Shown here piece after piece: positions 59,058 through 64,000 of a stretch of DNA of 64,000 nucleotides. This DNA is from Rhodocyclaceae bacterium (lineage in GTDB: Bacteria; Pseudomonadota; Gammaproteobacteria; Burkholderiales; Rhodocyclaceae), in the NCBI GenBank assembly GCA_016721505.1, contig JADKHX010000001.1, positions 372,001 through 436,000 of the forward strand, read 5' to 3'. Under the pieces are notes generated by a model. The model ran no database searches and had not been told where the DNA came from. It worked only from the letters and a program-made list of their open reading frames with translations. Within the stretch, counting starts at the first letter, position 1. Every line of letters begins with the position of its first letter. A program made the position numbers and the translations under genes.

Positions 59058-59792
59058 ATGAGCACAAACCCTTCGAAACAGCAGCTTCCAAGCGAGTCTT
59101 TGCCCTTTGTAATTCGTTGCGTACGCAGCGAGGCCGACCTCGTCAAAGCGGTGTCAATTCGTCAAAGCGCTTATGGCCGGCACTTGCCCGAACTCGCTGC
59201 GCGATTCAGCGCGCCAGAGCCTAGCGATGTCGACGGCAGCAGTCGCGTATTGGTCGCGCTGTCAAAACTTGATGGGCTACCACTCGGTAGCATGCGGTTT
59301 CGGAGCAATCGTTATCAACCGCTCGACGTTGAGCAATCGGTCACGCTGCCGGAATCTTTGCAGCATCGCGTGCTGGCGGAGGCCACACGTCTGGCGGTGA
59401 GCCAAGCGGCGATCGGTCGCGTGGTTAAGGCGATGTTGATGAAGGCCATGTTTCTTCAATGCGAAGCCAGTGGCGTCGATTGCATGATTGCCGCTGCGCG
59501 CCGTCCGATGGATCGCTTTTACCAGTGGTTATATTTCGAAGATGTATTTGAAGGCGGCGATTTCATTCCAATGGCACACGCCGGTATGATTCCGCACCGC
59601 GTACTTAACTGCGATATCGCTGTAGCGAAGCGCCGTTGGGTTGAGGTCGATCATCCTTGGTATCCGTTATTTTTTGAAACTTATCATCCGGATATTGAGT
59701 TGGAACCGCTTGCGGTGACGCAGGCAAACGCAAACGCGACAAGCGACGGCAGAGCCGCGCTGGCTGCGACAGGACACAGCACTTCTCGCTGA
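59058..59792 (+). CDS. FeeM-like N-acyl amino acid synthase (GNAT-type)
   Basis: 244 residues from ATG 59058; the frame is open back to 58935 without homology. LuxI/FeeM-like acyltransferase fold: VIRCVRSEADLVKAVSIRQSAYGRHLPEL, the strand-helix LGSMRFRSN...VLAEATRLAVSQA, CMIAAARRPMDRFYQWLYFEDVFEGG. FeeM enzymes join acyl-ACP and an amino acid to make N-acyl amino acids, possible signals or lipids. The adjacent PAS-GGDEF-EAL gene, 62 bases on, suggests a joint signalling unit. Assignment from pattern; moderate. Confidence 0.7.
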   Translation: MSTNPSKQQLPSESLPFVIRCVRSEADLVKAVSIRQSAYGRHLPELAARFSAPEPSDVDGSSRVLVALSKLDGLPLGSMRFRSNRYQPLDVEQSVTLPESLQHRVLAEATRLAVSQAAIGRVVKAMLMKAMFLQCEASGVDCMIAAARRPMDRFYQWLYFEDVFEGGDFIPMAHAGMIPHRVLNCDIAVAKRRWVEVDHPWYPLFFETYHPDIELEPLAVTQANANATSDGRAALAATGHSTSR

Positions 59793-59854
59793 ATTGTGGG
59801 TGGAAGCATTGCTGCGATGTGTCTCGTAACCGACTCGCGGCGGGACGCGGCTAA

Positions 59855-62842
59855 ATGAGACCACGCACGCGTCGCCTAGTTCATCTCGCTTCACGCGAAT
59901 TGTGGCGTGGCTTTTTGCGCCGTAACGAATATCTCCTTGGCCGGCTGTCCTTTGTCGGGATTCCGGTTATTTTGACTTGCGCAGTGTTACTGGCATTGTT
60001 CGCCTGGGACTCTGATACCGCACACAAACAACCCCCTGAAGTTAGCTTTACCGCGCTGGCGTTTGTGCCCGATGATGCGCAAGTAGAGCCTGCGGCAGCC
60101 CGTGAGGCAATGCGCGGGGCAAAACGCGTTACTGGCTTTGATACGCAGTTGTCCGAAGCGGCGGTGTGGTTTGCGTTTACGCCACCGCAGTTGGAAAACG
60201 ATGCCGCCGGGCCACCACTGATTTATTTTCCGTCACGTCATGCGCGCACCTTGTCCTGCTGGCGGGGGACGGCCCTCACACCTTTGGGAAGCGCATCAAG
60301 AGCTGGCAGCACTGGCGCATTGATCAACATTAACTCGGGTTTTGCCACCACCGGTAGCAATCTATCGGGGGTGCCAATGCTGTGCCGCGTTACTTTTGTC
60401 GGGCCGGCTCACTTAGCCGTCAGCGCGTGGACCGCGACTGATTTTGCTTTATCGGTGCGCGAGTTCGCGACGGATATGGGTCTGCTTGAAGGCGGCCTGA
60501 CTGTGCTTGCTGTGTTCATGTTACTAGCTGCGCTAATCAATCGCGAACCCACCTATGTCGTGTTCGCCGGTTGGTTGATTGTGAGCACACGGATTGGTGC
60601 AATCTCAGCTGGATGGGACACGCTGTGGCTCGGGCACCAAGTGCCGGCAGGCTGGCTCGACGGGCTACGCAAGTTTGTTCTCGCCTGCAACTTTCCACTG
60701 ACGGTTTTCTTGTTCACTCGCTTGCTGCAAACCGATTTGGCGCGGTCGCGCCATCGCTATTTGCTAAGGGTTATCGAGCTACTGTATTTACCCATGTTTG
60801 CGGCAGCAATGTTTCTACCCTATCGACATTTCCTGCCGGTGCTTTGGTTAGCTTCGCTGATCGGATACGGCATCATTGTGTATTTCCTTGGCAGTATTTT
60901 GTTAGTCTCGCGCTCGCGTATCGCCATGTATTTTTCGGCATCGCTGGCGGTAACAGCCTTTGCCGGATTCTCCGAAATCATTCGCGCAATGTTCAGTTTG
61001 CCGAACGCACTGCCCTACGTGAACAGCGTTACGGCGGCGCTTAGCTCAGGTCTGCTGGTCGCTATGGCGCTGGCCGAGCAGATGCGTATTGAGCGTGTCG
61101 GTCGACAGGGTGCAGAAATTGCGCTGCAAAAAACCTACGATCAGGTGCCGGTGGCATTTTTTACGGCTGATTCGAGGGGTCGAATTCTACGTGGCAACCC
61201 GGCGCTTGGTCGCCTGCTTGGTCTTGAAGTACTGGACGGACGCACTCACTGGCAGCAGTATTTTGAAACAGGCGCGTGGGAGTCAATGTGTAACTTGTTG
61301 GCCGACAACCCGCGCGCGCATTTGCGGTTTCAATCAATTGATCAAAGCATTTGGTATACCGTTCGCGCCTCGGTCGGCGACGGCTTGATCGAAGGGTCTA
61401 TCGAAGACATTACGGAATCTGTCACTGCCAACCGTAAGCTGATGTATTTGGCGGATCACGACCTGCTTACCGGTGCACTTTCGCGGCGGGCGATTGAACA
61501 GGCATTGCGCGGCGCAATCGGCGCCGCAGAAACCGTCGCTCCCACGACTCTCGCCTACATGGATCTTGATCGCTTCAAGACGATCAATGACTTGTTCGGG
61601 CACACCGCCGGTGATGAAGTGTTGCGCCAGCTCTGCAGCATGATTGTGAAATCGCTGGGCACCGAGCCACTGCTGGGTCGGATTGGCGGTGATGAATTTT
61701 TAATTTTGATGCGTGGCGTAACGCTCGCCGAAGCCAGCGCCAAATGCCGTGAACTGGTGAATTTGATTGACGATACGACTTTCCGTGTGCAAGGTCTTGC
61801 TTTCCGCGTCGGAATTTCATTTGGTGCAGTGGAAGTCACGCCGGGGATCGAGGTTGTCGAACTAATTGCTGCCGCCGATCGCGCCTGTCGCGAGGCCAAG
61901 CGGATCTCAGCGGCTGGACACGTCGTCTCCTTTGGCGCCGATGCCCCGGCCTTCAAGGAGCACGAAGAAGAGCGCGAACTGGTGTCGCGCCTGACGGCTG
62001 ATCGTGCTCCCGAATTCCTGGCAATTGCGATGCAGCCCATCATGTCATTGCACGATCCTCAAGGCAGTTTGGATTTTGAAGTTTTGCTGCGCGCGCGCGC
62101 GCCCGATGGCAGCGTGATGCCAGCCGGACGAGTCATATCGGTAGCCGAGGCGCACGGCCGAGTTGGCGTCATTGATCGATGGGTGCTGAGCACTGTGCTC
62201 GAATGGATCGACACCAACGTCGAACAACTGGCAAACACCAGATTCATTACCGTCAATTTTTCGGGCGCTTCGATTAACGACGAACAATTCATGGCAGATG
62301 CTTATGCCATGTTGCGCGCCCACCCGCATGCGGCGAAGCGGATTTGCGCGGAAATTACCGAAGGTGTGGCGCTAACTGATATCAACCAGACGCGCCGCGT
62401 GTTGGAGCGACTACGCGAATTCGAAGTAAAGCTGGCGCTCGATGATTTTGGCGCCGGATATACCTCCTTTATGTATTTGTCCGATCTTCAGGCCGATGTG
62501 CTCAAGCTCGACGGTGCCATCGTTGAATCCGCCGCGCGGCATCCGGCGCGACTCTCGATCGTGCAGGCGATTGCCGACCTTTCGCGCAATTTGGGCATGC
62601 GCTCGATTGCCGAGTGGGTCGAAGATGCACCCACACTACGTGCGATGGCGGAATGCGGTATCGACTACATTCAGGGTTATGCGATTGCGCGGGCGATGCC
62701 GCCACTGGAAATTCTGCGAGGGCCGCATTCAGCGCATTGGATTGAAGAATCCGCAATTCGACTTGCATTGGCCGATATTGCCGCCAATCGGCATGTGGTT
62801 GATGATGGTACGAGTTTCGGGATCATTAAGAATCTGCACTGA
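59855..62842 (+). CDS. Membrane PAS-GGDEF-EAL c-di-GMP protein
   Basis: 995 residues. Leader helix (LSFVGIPVILTCAVLLALFAW), a periplasmic domain of about 130 residues that resembles the 7TMR-DISM extracellular type, then roughly seven membrane helices (residues ~215-410), a PAS domain (TYDQVPVAFFTADSRGRILRGNPALGRLLG), a GGDEF domain with intact RIGGDEFLIL, and an EAL domain with FEVLLR (EVL in place of EAL), NFSGASIND, EITEGVAL, LDDFGAGYTSF. Both cyclase and phosphodiesterase sites look potentially active. The pilus ATPase MshE at 22.7 kb has the kind of N-terminal domain that can bind c-di-GMP. Confidence 0.93.
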   Translation: MRPRTRRLVHLASRELWRGFLRRNEYLLGRLSFVGIPVILTCAVLLALFAWDSDTAHKQPPEVSFTALAFVPDDAQVEPAAAREAMRGAKRVTGFDTQLSEAAVWFAFTPPQLENDAAGPPLIYFPSRHARTLSCWRGTALTPLGSASRAGSTGALININSGFATTGSNLSGVPMLCRVTFVGPAHLAVSAWTATDFALSVREFATDMGLLEGGLTVLAVFMLLAALINREPTYVVFAGWLIVSTRIGAISAGWDTLWLGHQVPAGWLDGLRKFVLACNFPLTVFLFTRLLQTDLARSRHRYLLRVIELLYLPMFAAAMFLPYRHFLPVLWLASLIGYGIIVYFLGSILLVSRSRIAMYFSASLAVTAFAGFSEIIRAMFSLPNALPYVNSVTAALSSGLLVAMALAEQMRIERVGRQGAEIALQKTYDQVPVAFFTADSRGRILRGNPALGRLLGLEVLDGRTHWQQYFETGAWESMCNLLADNPRAHLRFQSIDQSIWYTVRASVGDGLIEGSIEDITESVTANRKLMYLADHDLLTGALSRRAIEQALRGAIGAAETVAPTTLAYMDLDRFKTINDLFGHTAGDEVLRQLCSMIVKSLGTEPLLGRIGGDEFLILMRGVTLAEASAKCRELVNLIDDTTFRVQGLAFRVGISFGAVEVTPGIEVVELIAAADRACREAKRISAAGHVVSFGADAPAFKEHEEERELVSRLTADRAPEFLAIAMQPIMSLHDPQGSLDFEVLLRARAPDGSVMPAGRVISVAEAHGRVGVIDRWVLSTVLEWIDTNVEQLANTRFITVNFSGASINDEQFMADAYAMLRAHPHAAKRICAEITEGVALTDINQTRRVLERLREFEVKLALDDFGAGYTSFMYLSDLQADVLKLDGAIVESAARHPARLSIVQAIADLSRNLGMRSIAEWVEDAPTLRAMAECGIDYIQGYAIARAMPPLEILRGPHSAHWIEESAIRLALADIAANRHVVDDGTSFGIIKNLH

Positions 62843-62921
62843 TTGACTTGCATTGACGACGCTTTGCGCGCCGCAGAATGCATCGGCTTAGTCACTTGCG
62901 AACAAATTCAATTACTGGAAA

Positions 62922-64000
62922 TCAGCCCGCCGCCTTTACCGTCATTGCGTAATCGGCCATTGCATTGAGTACCGAAGTTTCAGCACCAACTGGCGGCGCA
63001 AGCTTGATCGCCACTCCTTGATGCTGATCCATCGCGGCGGCGGCCAGCAGCGGTAAGTCTTTATTTATGTGGCTGCCTGCAGCCATGAAAATTGGTACAA
63101 CGGTGATTTCGCCAGCGCCTTGCGCGACCAATCTATCGACTGCTTCGGCAAATGTTGGGCGCATCAATTCGAGAAATCCCGACTCGACTAAAGCACTGGA
63201 ATCGCGCGCCAATATCGCTCCACGAATTGCCACGAAAGGCGCCGCCCATTCAGGGTTTTTGGCACCGTGACCAAACAACAAGATTGCTCGGCGTGACGGC
63301 GTGACATCAGCACCAACTGGCGAATCCTTAATTGTTTCTGGATTGAGCAAATTCGGCGGCGTTTGTCCCGACAGAGCCGCAATCAAATTATCCGCAGCAC
63401 ACATCGCCATCGCCATACGTGTGGCGCGCGTAGATGAACCTATATGCGGCGTAAGCGTGACGTTATCCAGCTCAAAGAAATTAGGATTGAGCGCCGGTTC
63501 GCCTTCGAAAACATCCAACCCCGCACCACTGATCTGTCGATTTTTGAGTGCGGCAATCAATGCCACATCGTCGACCACTCCACCGCGTGCGACGTTAATC
63601 AAATGCGCGGTTGGCTTCATTTGTGCGAGCTCGGCAGTGCCAATCAGATGATGCGTTGCAGGTGAGTAAGGCACCATAACGACCACAAAATCTGCTTCGG
63701 CAAATAAAACATCTTTCTCTACCCAAGTTGCGTCTTTTACATCCGGTTGCGGTGTGCGATTGTGATAAATCACCCGCATGTCAAAGCCCCGCGCGCGCTT
63801 GGCTATCGCTTGACCGATGCGACCCATGCCGAGAATTCCCACGGTCGCATGGTGCACGTCTTGCCCCAGCCATTTGTCGAGAAAACGCCATGCTTGCCAC
63901 TGGCCGTCGCGGGTCCATTTATCTGCCGCCACCACGCGCCGTGCCGAGGCCATCAGCAGCGCCCACACCATATCGGCGGTGGTGTCGTTGAGCACACCGG
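62922..64000 (-). CDS. 2-hydroxyacid dehydrogenase fused to CbiX-like chelatase, 5' end cut
   Basis: The frame runs off the right edge. N-terminal part (from GVLNDTTADM at 63994): NAD-binding GILGMGRIGQAIAKRARGFDM, catalytic Arg in NVARGGVVDD, Glu in GLDVFEGEP and His in LTPHIGSST, i.e. a glyoxylate/hydroxypyruvate reductase (GhrB-like). It ends at LNPETIKDS. Then SPVGADVTPSRR, read from a repeat copy (63295-63323), and a complete CbiX-like domain of about 120 residues: AILLFGHGAKNPEWA, FLELMRPTFAEAVDRLVAQGAGEITVVPIFMAAGSHINKDLP (metal His). CbiX-S proteins insert cobalt/iron into sirohydrochlorin. A second repeat-like copy (62975-62996) codes PPVGAET. Confidence 0.82.
   Translation of the reverse strand, partial: GVLNDTTADMVWALLMASARRVVAADKWTRDGQWQAWRFLDKWLGQDVHHATVGILGMGRIGQAIAKRARGFDMRVIYHNRTPQPDVKDATWVEKDVLFAEADFVVVMVPYSPATHHLIGTAELAQMKPTAHLINVARGGVVDDVALIAALKNRQISGAGLDVFEGEPALNPNFFELDNVTLTPHIGSSTRATRMAMAMCAADNLIAALSGQTPPNLLNPETIKDSPVGADVTPSRRAILLFGHGAKNPEWAAPFVAIRGAILARDSSALVESGFLELMRPTFAEAVDRLVAQGAGEITVVPIFMAAGSHINKDLPLLAAAAMDQHQGVAIKLAPPVGAETSVLNAMADYAMTVKAAG
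62975..62996 (-). repeat. Dispersed repeat, degenerate copy in the CbiX-like domain
   Basis: GTTTCAGCACCAACTGGCGG; matches the CAGCACCAACTGGCG part and is read on the gene strand as PPVGAETS. Confidence 0.45.
63295..63323 (-). repeat. Dispersed ~27-bp repeat, copy 12, at a gene fusion
   Basis: GACGGCGTGACATCAGCACC then AACTGGCGA; read on the gene strand as SPVGADVTPS exactly between the reductase and CbiX-like domains. Confidence 0.85.

Noticed and set aside
5714..63323. The repeat as simple Chi sites
   Set aside because: Only GCTGGTG is shared, and the conservation extends over the full ~27 bases, which Chi does not require.

Overview
The window reads as a stretch of betaproteobacterial (Burkholderiales-like) chromosome with mid-range GC. 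The reasons are the pcnB-folK-panB-panC block, flhDC as flagellar master regulators, gph placed directly upstream of trpEGDC, and an MSHA-type pilus cluster. No tRNA, rRNA, CRISPR array, prophage or complete insertion sequence was seen. Both edges cut genes: an MsbA-like exporter at the left, a 2-hydroxyacid dehydrogenase at the right.

Layout. 1-10.8 kb: partial ABC exporter, a pepN broken by a small deletion, an MFS transporter, small membrane proteins, a second MsbA-type exporter, RhlE-like helicase, DUF3052-like protein. 10.8-19.1 kb: panC, panB, an M15 peptidase, a DUF486 protein, folK, pcnB, valS, tusA. 19.2-32.7 kb: one long MSHA-like type IV pilus operon (secretin, TPR protein, ATPase, inner-membrane platform, PilMNO-like proteins, MshK-like protein) ending in two large prepilin-like proteins, one with a lectin-like region and a tandem beta module. 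32.8-44.4 kb: YlqF GTPase, S4 protein, FliT-like protein, truncated rdgC, flhC, flhD, NUDIX, TonB-like protein, HNH nuclease, YgiQ radical SAM, rpe, YpfJ-type metallopeptidase and small envelope proteins. 44.4-44.6 kb: a 237-bp MITE-like element. 44.7-54.0 kb: a MerR-controlled acyl-CoA catabolic cluster (SCP2, SDR, carboxyltransferase, acyl-CoA dehydrogenase, hydratase, nitronate monooxygenase, biotin carboxylase, BKACE). 54.1-58.9 kb: gph, a tryptophan-rich leader peptide with attenuator, trpEGDC. 59.0-62.8 kb: a FeeM-like N-acyltransferase next to a membrane PAS-GGDEF-EAL protein. 62.9-64 kb: a GhrB-CbiX fusion.

The most unusual property is a dispersed repeat of about 27 bp (core TTGGTGCTGGTGATACGCC), with some 12 good and 5 degenerate copies in both orientations. 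Inside genes it is nearly always read in the same register, giving SVGAGDTP on one strand and VSPAPTD on the other. It lies in RhlE, FolK, YgiQ, a carboxyltransferase, TrpE, TrpC and an MFS C-terminus, and it sits at the junction of a fused gene, ahead of an N-terminally truncated rdgC and beside a frameshift in a biotin carboxylase gene. The pilus operon is almost free of it. I do not recognise this family; identity, copy number and mechanism cannot be decided from this window alone.
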